Below, in pieces: positions 35,793 to 44,299 of a DNA stretch of 63,221 bases. The notes below the pieces were generated by a model, which saw only the letters and a list, made by a program, of their open reading frames with translations, searched no databases and was not told the origin of the DNA. Location: NCBI GenBank assembly GCA_964514395.1, contig CAZEQK010000017.1, positions 1-63,221 on the forward strand, written 5' to 3'. Numbering within the stretch: the first letter of the stretch is position 1; each line of letters starts with the position of its first letter. The translations under genes and the position numbers were made by a program. This DNA comes from CAZEQK01 sp964514395 (lineage in GTDB: Bacteria; Bacillota; Bacilli; Tepidibacillales; Tepidibacillaceae).

Positions 35793-35820
35793 TATAACCA
35801 TTTATGTTAAGATGGTTATA
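35793..35820. promoter_or_regulatory. Inverted repeat TATAACCAT/ATGGTTATA upstream of oppA
   Basis: A perfect 9-bp inverted repeat with a 10-nt spacer in an AT-rich gene-free stretch of about 400 bp between the fumarase terminator and oppA. It is followed by no T-run. Operator-like; the regulator is unknown. Confidence 0.4.
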
Positions 35821-35882
35821 ATTTATGGTACAAAAACAAAAATTTACATTTATATCAGTAGCTATAAAAACAAATTACGTAT

Positions 35883-35915
35883 GTACTATTATACTAAAAT
35901 CTAGTATAATAGTAC
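35883..35915. promoter_or_regulatory. Perfect 14-bp inverted repeat covering a -10-like box
   Basis: GTACTATTATACTA and its exact complement TAGTATAATAGTAC are separated by AAATC. The right arm contains TATAAT at 35905-35910, so the palindrome may be an operator laid over an opp promoter. Confidence 0.55.
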
Positions 35916-36090
35916 TTGTTTAGTAGATTTGAATTTTTACTATATTTAGGAATGTGAATTGTCAGAAAAATTCAAAAATAATGCTAATTATTACTTATTA
36001 TCCTATGTATTATTGAATATATGAAGATAATAGTAACTAAATCAAATATATTTATCATTTTTATAGTTGTAAAGAATATTTATATAAGGA

Positions 36091-36113
36091 TTAAGACTGT
36101 TTAACAGTCTTAA
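36091..36113. promoter_or_regulatory. Perfect 23-bp palindrome in the oppA leader
   Basis: Two 11-bp arms (TTAAGACTGTT and its complement) around one T, ending about 20 bp before the oppA ribosome binding site (AAGGGGG at about 36131). It has no loop, so a DNA-binding site is more likely than an RNA hairpin. Confidence 0.5.
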
Positions 36114-36147
36114 CTATAAAAAAAAATTATAAGGGGGCAATATCTTT

Positions 36148-37779
36148 ATGAAAAAAGCTAGCAAATGGTTAGCTCTTACAATTGCGATCATGATGATTGC
36201 AAGTGTTGGACTTGCAGGTTGTGGTACCAGTACCACTAAAGACGCCGCAGAAAATAAGCCGGAAGTAGAACAAGTGATTAGATTAAATGCTATGACTGAG
36301 CCACCAAGCTTAGATCCAGGTTTAACTACAGACAGTACTTCCTTTGAAATCCTACGTGTTTTAATGGAAGGACTTGTACGTTTAGACAAAAACAGTGAAG
36401 TAGTTAAAGGTTCAGGTATGGCAAAAGATTGGAAAATAAGTGATGATCTTCTACATTACACTTTCTATCTAAAGGATAATATTAAGTGGTCAAACGGAGA
36501 TCCGGTTACTGCTAAAGATTTTGAATTTGCTTGGAAACGTGTTTTAAACCCTGATACAGCAGCAGATTATGCTTACCAGCTTTACTACCTTAAAAATGGT
36601 GAAGCATATAACACTGGTGAAGCAAGTGCTGATGATGTAGGAGTTAAAGCTGTTGACGATAAAACTTTAGAAGTTACTCTAGAAGCTCCTACTCCATATT
36701 TCTTACAATTAACTGCTTTTGGTTCATTATATCCAGTAAACCATAAAGTAGTGGAAGCTAATAAAGACTGGGCTGCAGATGCTTCATCTTATGTAGGCAA
36801 TGGTCCATTCACATTAGATAAATGGCAACATGATTCAGAAGTAGTTGTTAAAAAGAATGAAAACTATTGGAACAAGGATGATATAAAAGCATCAGAAATT
36901 TCATGGGCAATGGTTAATGATGATAACACATTCTATCAATTATATCAAAATAATGAATTAGATGTTATCAATGCTCCAACAGAATTAACTTATGAATTAC
37001 TTCAAAAAGGTGAAGCACATTCAGTACCAATTTTAGGAACATATATGGTAATATTTAATACTACAAATGATATATTTAAAAATGTTAATATTCGCAAAGC
37101 TTTTTCAGCAGCAATTGACCGCAATGCAATTGTAAATGAAGTAACAAAAGGTGGTCAATTACCTGCAAATGCTTTTGTACCACCTGGATCATCTCCAGAT
37201 TTAGGAGTTGATTTCCGTAAAGATAACGGAGAAAGTTTAGTATCGTCAAAAGATCAAGCTAAATCTTTACTTCAAAAAGGAATGAAAGAACTAAATTTAA
37301 CACAATTACCAGAAATAACTTACATGTATAATACTAGTGAAGGTCATAAGAAAATTGCACAAGCGCTTCAACAAATGTGGAAAGATAACTTAGGTGTAGA
37401 TGTGAAGTTAGCTAACCAAGAATGGAAAGTTTTCCTAGATACTTTAAATGCCGGAGATTTCCAAATGGCTCGTTATGGTTGGTTAGGTGATTATATGGAT
37501 CCAATGACATTCATGGATATGTGGGTAACCGGCGGTGGAAATAATAATGCAAAATATAGTAATCAAGAATATGATCAACTAATTGCAGATGCTAAAGCTA
37601 CTGGAGACCAAAAAGTACGCTTAGAAAAAATGGAAAATGCGGAAAAAATCTTAATGGAAGATGGTGTAGTAGCTCCTATTTACTTCTATACTAGAGTATA
37701 TATGCAACATGATGACCTTAACGGTGTAGTTCGCCATGGTGATGGTTCTACAGATTATTCATGGGCATATAAAGAGTAG
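36148..37779 (+). CDS. oppA: Oligopeptide ABC transporter substrate-binding lipoprotein
   Basis: Extracellular peptide receptor of the Opp importer. A type II signal peptide with lipobox LAGC (Cys25) anchors the 543-residue protein in the membrane. The mature part is a family 5 solute-binding protein with the signature EPPSLDPGLTTD near the start, NIKWSNGDPVTAKDFEFAWKR-type segment (in part WSNGDPVTAKDFEF) and NVNIRKAFSAAIDR. AAGGGGG precedes the ATG by 10 nt. The gap to oppB holds a strong hairpin, consistent with higher oppA expression. In Bacillus, Opp imports nutrients and signalling peptides. Confidence 0.94.
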   Translation: MKKASKWLALTIAIMMIASVGLAGCGTSTTKDAAENKPEVEQVIRLNAMTEPPSLDPGLTTDSTSFEILRVLMEGLVRLDKNSEVVKGSGMAKDWKISDDLLHYTFYLKDNIKWSNGDPVTAKDFEFAWKRVLNPDTAADYAYQLYYLKNGEAYNTGEASADDVGVKAVDDKTLEVTLEAPTPYFLQLTAFGSLYPVNHKVVEANKDWAADASSYVGNGPFTLDKWQHDSEVVVKKNENYWNKDDIKASEISWAMVNDDNTFYQLYQNNELDVINAPTELTYELLQKGEAHSVPILGTYMVIFNTTNDIFKNVNIRKAFSAAIDRNAIVNEVTKGGQLPANAFVPPGSSPDLGVDFRKDNGESLVSSKDQAKSLLQKGMKELNLTQLPEITYMYNTSEGHKKIAQALQQMWKDNLGVDVKLANQEWKVFLDTLNAGDFQMARYGWLGDYMDPMTFMDMWVTGGGNNNAKYSNQEYDQLIADAKATGDQKVRLEKMENAEKILMEDGVVAPIYFYTRVYMQHDDLNGVVRHGDGSTDYSWAYKE

Positions 37780-37817
37780 ATTCAAAGTTATAAAAAAATA
37801 AAATAAGTTTTATTACA

Positions 37818-37843
37818 AGAGGTATGCTTATAAGCATACCTCT
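37818..37843 (+). terminator. Intergenic stem-loop between oppA and oppB
   Basis: Two perfect 12-bp arms AGAGGTATGCTT/AAGCATACCTCT with a 2-nt loop and no T-run. Probably a partial terminator or an mRNA-protecting element that raises oppA over oppBCDF. Confidence 0.65.
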
Positions 37844-37886
37844 AATTCAGTGCTTTGTGTCTATTTCTAATTTGGAGGTGTAACAC

Positions 37887-38816
37887 TTGCTAAGATATTT
37901 TCTACAGCGTATAGGTATATTAATTGTTACACTATGGGTTGTTGTGACATTAACGTTTTTCTTAATGCACGCGATTCCTGGTGATCCATTTTTAAAAGAG
38001 GGTAAACAAACGGAACAAATAAGAGAAAATTTAATGAAACATTATGGTTTAGATAAACCGCTTCCAGTGCAATATTTGAAATATTTAGGTGATATAGTGC
38101 AAGGACAATTAGGACCTTCCTTAACATCTAAAACGCTTACTGTTAATGATATTATTAGAGATCATTTTCCGATTTCTGCTCGTTTAGGGTTCCAAGCAAT
38201 AGTTATCGCAGTTGTATTTGGTTTGATATTAGGTACGTTAGCTTCATTAAAGCATAATACTGCCTTAGACTATATAGCAATGATAATAGCAGTCCTTGGC
38301 GTATCAGTTCCGAATATCGTCTTAGCACCGGTATTAATAAATATATTTGCTGCAAAATTACATTGGTTCCCAATTGCCAGATGGGGAACATTTAATCACA
38401 CTGTTTTACCATCAATAGGATTAGCTTTGTTTTCGCTAGCTTTTGTTGCCAGATTAATGCGTTCTAATATGCTTGAAGTTTTAGGACAAGATTACATTCG
38501 TACTGCTAGAGCTAAAGGTTTAAGCGCCTTTGCTGTTGTCTGGAAACATGCTATCAGAAATGCAATTATGCCTGTCATTACAATTTTAGGCCCAATTACT
38601 GCTGGAATATTAACAGGTTCGTTTGTTATTGAACAGATCTTCTCAATTCCCGGCTTAGGTAAGTACTTTGTTCAAAGCATTACTAACCGTGATTATACCG
38701 TTATTTTAGGAACAACAATATTTTTTAGCGGCTTACTCATATTAGCCAATTTTATCGTAGATATACTTTATGGATTAATCGATCCAAGAATTAAAATTGG
38801 AGTTAGGGGGGAATAA
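37887..38816 (+). CDS. oppB: Oligopeptide ABC transporter permease OppB
   Basis: First membrane-spanning subunit of the Opp importer, 309 residues with six hydrophobic segments. The EAA loop RTARAKGLSAFAVVWKHAIRNA that contacts the ATPases is at about 205-225 (quoted in part ARAKGLSAFAVVWKHA). The N-terminus MLRYFLQRIGILIVTLWVVVTL-like pattern is standard for OppB. TTG start with TTGGAGG 9 nt upstream. It is 2 bp from oppC. Confidence 0.94.
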   Translation: MLRYFLQRIGILIVTLWVVVTLTFFLMHAIPGDPFLKEGKQTEQIRENLMKHYGLDKPLPVQYLKYLGDIVQGQLGPSLTSKTLTVNDIIRDHFPISARLGFQAIVIAVVFGLILGTLASLKHNTALDYIAMIIAVLGVSVPNIVLAPVLINIFAAKLHWFPIARWGTFNHTVLPSIGLALFSLAFVARLMRSNMLEVLGQDYIRTARAKGLSAFAVVWKHAIRNAIMPVITILGPITAGILTGSFVIEQIFSIPGLGKYFVQSITNRDYTVILGTTIFFSGLLILANFIVDILYGLIDPRIKIGVRGE

Positions 38817-38817
38817 G

Positions 38818-39738
38818 ATGCCGGAGATTAAAAAAGAAATGTTTAATCGAATAAATGTCAATAAAAATGAAGCAGAAAACATTACTCGTCCCAGCATAAA
38901 TTTCTGGCAGGATGCATGGAGGCGCTTAAAATTAAATAATCTTGCAATGTTTGGGTTTTGGATTATTATAATATTAGTGTTTATGGCATTAATAGGCCCT
39001 CATCTTGTTCCCTATGGCTATGCTGATCAGGTTTTAAAGGATCAAAATTTAGGATTATCAAAAGCTCATTGGTTTGGTACGGATGATTTAGGAAGAGATG
39101 TGTTTTCTCGTGTTTGGTATGGTGGTAGAATTTCACTATTTATCGGAGTCATGGCTGCTTTTATCGATTTAATTATAGGAGTAATCTATGGTGGTCTTTC
39201 CGGGTATAAGGGTGGTAAGATAGACCAGACAATGATGAGAATTGCTGATGTTTTATACGGATTGCCATATTTAGTCGTGGTTATTTTATTAATGGTCGTA
39301 ATGGGACCCGGACTATTAACTATTATTATAGCGATGGTTGCAACCGGATGGATAACTATGGCTCGTTTGGTTAGAGGACAAGTTTTACAGATTAAAGAAA
39401 TGGAATTTGTTTTAGCTGCCAGAACTTTAGGGGCAGATACTAGACGATTATTATTTAAACATTTAATTCCTAATACGATGGGGCCAATTATTGTAAATAT
39501 GACATTAACAGTTCCAGCTGCAATATTTACAGAAGCTTTTTTAAGCTTTATCGGATTAGGTGTCCAAGCTCCTTTGTCTAGTTGGGGTACAATGGTTAAT
39601 GATGGTGTAGCGGTAATGCTGTCAGGATATTGGTGGAGATTAACATTTCCGGCTTTTCTAATATCTTTAACAATGTTTGCGTTTAATGTATTTGGTGACG
39701 GATTGCGAGATGCACTAGATCCTAAATTAAGAAAATAA
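38818..39738 (+). CDS. oppC: Oligopeptide ABC transporter permease OppC
   Basis: Second membrane subunit, 306 residues, with a cytoplasmic N-terminus (about 1-40), six hydrophobic segments, a HWFGTDDLGRDVFSRVWYG motif after the first helix and the EAA loop EFVLAARTLGADTRRLLFKH. ATG at 38818 with AGGGGGG upstream lies 1 nt after the oppB stop; the in-frame upstream start inside oppB is not used. Ends 14 bp before oppD. Confidence 0.94.
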   Translation: MPEIKKEMFNRINVNKNEAENITRPSINFWQDAWRRLKLNNLAMFGFWIIIILVFMALIGPHLVPYGYADQVLKDQNLGLSKAHWFGTDDLGRDVFSRVWYGGRISLFIGVMAAFIDLIIGVIYGGLSGYKGGKIDQTMMRIADVLYGLPYLVVVILLMVVMGPGLLTIIIAMVATGWITMARLVRGQVLQIKEMEFVLAARTLGADTRRLLFKHLIPNTMGPIIVNMTLTVPAAIFTEAFLSFIGLGVQAPLSSWGTMVNDGVAVMLSGYWWRLTFPAFLISLTMFAFNVFGDGLRDALDPKLRK

Positions 39739-39752
39739 AGGAGGAGAATAAT

Positions 39753-40781
39753 ATGTCTGAAAAAATACTTCAAGTAAAAGATTTAAAAGTCTCCTTCTTG
39801 ACATATGCAGGAGAAGTTGAGGCAGTGCGCGGTGTTACCTTTGATGTTGAAAAAGGAGAAGCAATAGCAATTGTCGGAGAGTCAGGTAGTGGAAAAAGTG
39901 TTACAGCTCAATCTGTAATGAAACTAATACCTGCCCCGCCCGGAGTGTATAAGAATGGCGAAATATTGTTTGCAGGTAAAGATTTAGTTAAATTAAGTAA
40001 TAGGGAAATGGAATCAATTCGCGGTTCATCTATTGGAATGATATTCCAGGATCCGATGACATCTCTTAATCCAACAATGACAGTGGGTAGACAAATATCT
40101 GAGGGTCTGATGAAACATCAAGGTATGAGTAAATCTGAAGCATTAAAGAAATCTGCGGAAATGTTAGAGCTTGTTGGCATACCTAATCCAGAAATAAGGG
40201 TGAAGCAATATCCCCATGAATTTAGTGGCGGAATGCGGCAAAGGGTAATGATAGCAATTGCCTTATCATGTAATCCTGAATTGCTAATAGCTGATGAACC
40301 TACGACTGCATTAGATGTTACGATACAAGCTCAAATTATAGATTTAATGAAAGATTTACAAAACAAATTAGAAACATCAATTATTATTATTACTCACGAC
40401 TTAGGTGTAGTTGCTGATATTGCACAAAAGGTGTTAGTTATGTATGCTGGACAAATTGTTGAACAAGGTTATTTAGATGATATTTTTTATAACCCTCAGC
40501 ATCCATATACATTGGGATTATTAAAATCCGTACCAAGACTTGATTCAAAGGGCCATCGCTTAGAATCTATTGAAGGTACACCACCAGATCTACTAGATCC
40601 TCCAAAAGGGTGTCCTTTCTATCCAAGATGTCCCTATGCAATGGAAGTTTGTATAAATCATTTTCCTGAGGAAACAGTCTTATCACCAAATCACAAAGTG
40701 CATTGTTGGCTTCAGCATCCAGATGCACCAAAAGTGGATGTACCAATAATAATTGGAGGTGCTGAAAGTGGAACAAAATAA
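39753..40781 (+). CDS. oppD: Oligopeptide ABC transporter ATP-binding protein OppD
   Basis: One of two ATPases that power the importer. The 342 residues have Walker A GESGSGKS (about 42-49), the ABC signature FSGGMRQR, Walker B LLIADEPTTALD and the C-terminal oligopeptide-transporter extension with CPFYPRCPYAMEVC, whose cysteines resemble the Fe-S motif of the Dpp/Opp ATPases. AAGGAGGAG precedes the ATG. Its end overlaps the oppF start. Confidence 0.95.
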   Translation: MSEKILQVKDLKVSFLTYAGEVEAVRGVTFDVEKGEAIAIVGESGSGKSVTAQSVMKLIPAPPGVYKNGEILFAGKDLVKLSNREMESIRGSSIGMIFQDPMTSLNPTMTVGRQISEGLMKHQGMSKSEALKKSAEMLELVGIPNPEIRVKQYPHEFSGGMRQRVMIAIALSCNPELLIADEPTTALDVTIQAQIIDLMKDLQNKLETSIIIITHDLGVVADIAQKVLVMYAGQIVEQGYLDDIFYNPQHPYTLGLLKSVPRLDSKGHRLESIEGTPPDLLDPPKGCPFYPRCPYAMEVCINHFPEETVLSPNHKVHCWLQHPDAPKVDVPIIIGGAESGTK

Positions 40782-41736
40782 CAACAATGAGGTAATTTTA
40801 GAAGTAAAAAATCTGCAAAAGCATTTTCCGACTGGTAGAGGAGTCGTTAAAGCGGTTGATGGAGTAACATTTAGTATAAAAAAAGGTGAAACATTTGGAC
40901 TTGTTGGCGAATCTGGATGTGGGAAATCAACAGCAGGAAGGACAATTATTAACCTGTATGATCCCACCGGTGGTGAAGTGGTCTTTAAAGGAAAAAAAAC
41001 AAACGAACTTAAAGGTAAAGATAGGAAAATTTTTAATCGTGAAATGCAAATGATTTTCCAAGATCCATATGCATCACTCAATCCACGTATGACGGTTGCT
41101 GATATTATAGGCGAAGGAATTGATATTCACAATTTAGCTTCTGGTAAAGAACGATCAGAAAAAATTTATTATTTATTAGAGACAGTTGGTTTAAATAAAG
41201 AGCATGCTAATCGTTTTCCTCATGAATTTAGTGGCGGACAAAGACAAAGAATTGGAATTGCGAGAGCTTTAGGGGTAGATCCTGAATTTATTATTGCAGA
41301 TGAGCCAATCTCTGCCTTAGATGTTTCTATACAGGCACAAGTAGTTAATTTACTTCAAGATTTGCAAAAACATAAAGATCTAACATATTTATTTATTGCA
41401 CACGATTTATCAATGGTTAAGCATATAAGTGATCGAATTGGTGTGATGTACCTTGGTAATTTAGTAGAAGTAGCTGAAAGTGTAGAATTATATAAGAAGC
41501 CTATGCACCCATATACAATTGCACTCTTGTCAGCTATTCCAATACCTGATCCAAATATTGAACGAAGTCGTGAAAGAATTATTTTAGAAGGAGACGTTCC
41601 AAGTCCGATGAATCCACCAAGTGGATGTCGTTTTAGAACCCGTTGCTTCAAAGCAATGGAAGAATGTGCAAAAGTTACTCCTGAATTTAAAGAAGTAGAA
41701 CCAGGCCATTTTGTAGCTTGTCATTTATTTAAATAA
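40768..41736 (+). CDS. oppF: Oligopeptide ABC transporter ATP-binding protein OppF
   Basis: Second ATPase of the Opp importer, 322 residues, with Walker A GESGCGKST, signature FSGGQRQRIGIARAL, Walker B FIIADEPISALD and the C-terminal PPSGCRFRTRCFKAMEEC cysteine motif. GTG at 40768 with GGAGGTG 6 nt upstream lies inside the end of oppD; the TTG at 40753 overlaps that site. Last gene of the operon, followed by a bidirectional terminator. Confidence 0.95.
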   Translation: MEQNNNNEVILEVKNLQKHFPTGRGVVKAVDGVTFSIKKGETFGLVGESGCGKSTAGRTIINLYDPTGGEVVFKGKKTNELKGKDRKIFNREMQMIFQDPYASLNPRMTVADIIGEGIDIHNLASGKERSEKIYYLLETVGLNKEHANRFPHEFSGGQRQRIGIARALGVDPEFIIADEPISALDVSIQAQVVNLLQDLQKHKDLTYLFIAHDLSMVKHISDRIGVMYLGNLVEVAESVELYKKPMHPYTIALLSAIPIPDPNIERSRERIILEGDVPSPMNPPSGCRFRTRCFKAMEECAKVTPEFKEVEPGHFVACHLFK

Positions 41737-41745
41737 AGTTCAGCC

Positions 41746-41776
41746 AATAAGGGGTAGAAAACCCCTTATTTTTTTA
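41746..41776. terminator. Bidirectional terminator after oppF
   Basis: AATAAGGGGT pairs with ACCCCTTATT around a 5-nt loop and is followed by T on the plus strand. The minus-strand exit is also T-rich and serves the convergent gene that ends at 41794. Confidence 0.88.
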
Positions 41777-41793
41777 AAACCAAAATAGAGAAC

Positions 41794-42198
41794 CTATTTA
41801 ATTAAAGTTAGAAATAAAGTAGATTGAAATAACAGTATAATTCCGATAATTAAAGGAATAAAAAGAAAAAGTTGATATTTGGCTTTTTTCCTAAGAAGTT
41901 TGTTTTCCTTGTCATGTTTATCAATATTATCTTCCTTGTTCATGTTCAAATGAGTACTAACAGTATAAGAGTCTTCGTTAAATAATAGTTTTTTCCAGCC
42001 TTTAAAAAATAAATCAAAAAAACCAGAAATAATAATAAGATTAATGCTAAAAATCAATAAAAAAAGCAAACCAATTATAAAAGAAATATTTATATAATTA
42101 GTTATAATTTCACCTTGTTTGAAAAAAGAAATGAATAAAGAAACTAAAGAAAAAAGTACAGACAAGATGATAATCGTAAACCATGACCTTTTTGTCAT
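41794..42198 (-). CDS. DUF3899-like membrane protein
   Basis: A 134-residue protein with hydrophobic segments at about 6-24, 36-58 and 108-130 and a charged linker (about 75-105, rich in K, D and N). The pattern YINISFIIG followed by SGFFDLFFKGWKKL resembles the DUF3899 family, whose function is unknown. It is convergent with oppF and divergent from the phoP-like regulator. A GGAGG site precedes the ATG (cctcc at about 42204-42208 on the plus strand). A lineage-specific insertion in the mdh-phoP interval. Confidence 0.72.
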   Translation of the reverse strand: MTKRSWFTIIILSVLFSLVSLFISFFKQGEIITNYINISFIIGLLFLLIFSINLIIISGFFDLFFKGWKKLLFNEDSYTVSTHLNMNKEDNIDKHDKENKLLRKKAKYQLFLFIPLIIGIILLFQSTLFLTLIK

Positions 42199-42370
42199 AA
42201 TATCCTCCCTTACCTAGCTCTAATGAAAATAGTTGATGATATTAAATTTATCCAAATAAAATAATATCTACGTCTTAGTATAACTAATTCCAAGTTCCTC
42301 TATCAATCAAAAATTCAAATAAAAAAATTACAGACATGGTTAATATAATAATTAATTTAACACTTTTCCT

Positions 42371-42400
42371 TTGTTATAAGATATTATAATAATATATAAT
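42371..42400 (+). promoter_or_regulatory. Candidate promoter of the response regulator gene
   Basis: TTGTTA at 42371-42376 and TATAAT at 42395-42400 with 18 bp between, about 80 bp before the start codon. The 281-bp gap is otherwise AT-rich with no ORF. Confidence 0.5.
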
Positions 42401-42479
42401 TTAAAATGGATAGAACGGACTTCAAATAATGATTAGAAAAGTTAATGAATTGTTTGTTAATAAAAAGGAAGGTACCTAA

Positions 42480-43202
42480 ATGCAAAAAAAAATTTTGGTT
42501 GTTGATGATGAACCGTCCATTGTAACATTAGTTACTTTTAATTTAGAAAAGTCAGGCTTTCAAGTTAAAACTGCTTCAGATGGTGGACAGGCGGTTGAGC
42601 TTTGTTCTGCTGAGCATTTTGACCTTACTGTACTGGATATCATGCTACCAGAACTAGATGGAATTGAAGTCCTTAAGGAGCTAAGAAAAAGACATATAGA
42701 GGTTCCAGTCATTCTTTTAACAGCTAAAGATGAAGAATTAGACAAAATACTTGGTTTAGAATTAGGTGCAGATGATTATATGACAAAACCATTCAGTCCT
42801 CGAGAACTAACTGCAAGAATTAAAGCGATTCTAAGACGGGTGGCTACCATGAAATCCGTAAAGATTCAAAATAACAGTCAGATTGAAAATGGTGAGGTGG
42901 TAATAGGTGACATATCCATTCAAGAAGAAAAATTCGAAGCAAGTTTAAGAGGTGATTTACTAGAGCTGACACCTAAAGAATTTGAATTATTAGTATATAT
43001 GATAAAGAATAAAGGTAGGGTATTAACTAGGGATCAGTTATTAAATGCGGTATGGAATTATGATTATTCAGGTGATTCAAGAATCGTTGATGTTCATGTC
43101 AGCCATTTACGTGAGAAAATTGAAGATGATACGAGAAAACCAATCTATATTAAAACCATTAGAGGAATTGGTTATAAATTTGATGAAATAAAAGATAAAT
43201 AA
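42480..43202 (+). CDS. phoP: OmpR/PhoP-family response regulator
   Basis: A 240-residue DNA-binding response regulator. The receiver domain (1-120) has the acidic pair D9/D10, phosphorylation site D53 (VLDIMLP), T81 and K103. The winged-helix effector (about 140-236) has the ELTPKEFELLVYMIKNKGRVLTRDQL recognition region (in part TPKEFELLVYM) and YIKTIRGIGYKF. The name is by family and by position between mdh and polA, where B. subtilis has phoPR. No histidine kinase follows; an SPFH protein is there instead. AAGGAAGG precedes the ATG. Confidence 0.85.
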   Translation: MQKKILVVDDEPSIVTLVTFNLEKSGFQVKTASDGGQAVELCSAEHFDLTVLDIMLPELDGIEVLKELRKRHIEVPVILLTAKDEELDKILGLELGADDYMTKPFSPRELTARIKAILRRVATMKSVKIQNNSQIENGEVVIGDISIQEEKFEASLRGDLLELTPKEFELLVYMIKNKGRVLTRDQLLNAVWNYDYSGDSRIVDVHVSHLREKIEDDTRKPIYIKTIRGIGYKFDEIKDK

Positions 43203-43291
43203 TAAACAGTTTTTTGAATCTAAAACTAATGAATTACGTATATACTGTATGTGTGAAAAATAAGCACTTATTCATAATAAGGAGGCAATGT

Positions 43292-44131
43292 ATGGAGGAG
43301 AAAATTATAAATATGCAGCCAAAATCAAACCCTAAAATTGGTCGTCTTGCTACACTCATTATTATTGTTGTATTAGCAATAGTACTAATATTTAATTCCT
43401 ATGTTATTGTAGGAGCAGGACATAGGGGAGTCGTTTTACAATTAGGTGCGGTGAAACCTGTTGTCCTAAATGAAGGGTTACATTTTAAAATACCAGTAAT
43501 TCAGAATGTCATTTTGACAGATGTTCGGGTGCATAAAGCTCAATCTGATCAAACTGCTGCATCGAAAGATTTGCAAGTAGTTACTACAACTGTAGCAGTC
43601 AACTTTCACGTAAATCCAGATGAAGTACAAAAGCTATATCAAACTGTAGGGCTATCCTATGAAACTAATATTGTGGATCCTGCTATTAGTGAAGCTTTAA
43701 AAGGTGTTACAGCGCAATATACAGCTGAAGAGTTAATCTCTAAACGTCCAGAAGTAAGTACTAAAGTAAAAGAGGCGTTAGCCATAAAGTTATCACATTA
43801 TTATATGGTGCTAGATGAAATTAATATTACCGAGTTTAAATTTAGTGAAGAATTTAATAATGCGATTGAACAAAAGCAAATAGCAGAACAACAAGCACTA
43901 AAAGCCAAGCTTGATTTACAAAGAATTGAAATTGAAGCGCAGCAAAAAATTGAACAAGCAAAGGCAGAAGCAGAATCATTAAGGTTGCAAAAGCAAGAGG
44001 TTACACCAGAATTAGTAGAATTAAGAAAAATTGAAGCCCAAATAGAAGCGATAAAGAAATGGGATGGGAAACTACCTAATGTAACAGGGGGTACAGTTCC
44101 ATTTATCAGTGTAGATAATGTAACCAAATAA
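43292..44131 (+). CDS. Prohibitin/SPFH-domain membrane protein
   Basis: A 279-residue protein with one N-terminal membrane helix (about 15-37) and an SPFH (band 7) domain (about 40-210): VGAGHRGVVLQLGAVKP, LNEGLHFKIPVIQNV and QTAASKDLQVVTTTVAVNF-like strand. A long alanine-, glutamate- and glutamine-rich coiled coil follows (about 190-245). Prohibitins form ring scaffolds at the membrane and often bind proteases such as FtsH. ATG at 43292 with AAGGAGG upstream is chosen; the open frame extends 26 codons further without a binding site. It takes the place of phoR. Confidence 0.88.
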   Translation: MEEKIINMQPKSNPKIGRLATLIIIVVLAIVLIFNSYVIVGAGHRGVVLQLGAVKPVVLNEGLHFKIPVIQNVILTDVRVHKAQSDQTAASKDLQVVTTTVAVNFHVNPDEVQKLYQTVGLSYETNIVDPAISEALKGVTAQYTAEELISKRPEVSTKVKEALAIKLSHYYMVLDEINITEFKFSEEFNNAIEQKQIAEQQALKAKLDLQRIEIEAQQKIEQAKAEAESLRLQKQEVTPELVELRKIEAQIEAIKKWDGKLPNVTGGTVPFISVDNVTK

Positions 44132-44151
44132 TTAAATAGAATTAATGAAAT

Positions 44152-44188
44152 ATGCAGTCTTCAATCACGAAGGCTGCATTTTCTATTT
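44152..44188 (+). terminator. Terminator after the SPFH gene
   Basis: ATGCAG and CTTC arms pair with GAAG and CTGCAT around a 6-nt loop, followed by TTTCTATTT. Confidence 0.8.
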
Positions 44189-44299
44189 AAAAGGTGATAG
44201 GTGTAAAGTAATTGTAGTTCTTTTGCAAGAAATTCAGCTATTATGATATTATTAATGGAAGACTTACTGTATATATGTAGGATTATTGAGGTGAGAATG

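Noticed and set aside
39186..39773. A 195-codon minus-strand frame inside oppC
   Set aside because: It is entirely opposite oppC, which has complete permease motifs, and it has no homology-like pattern.
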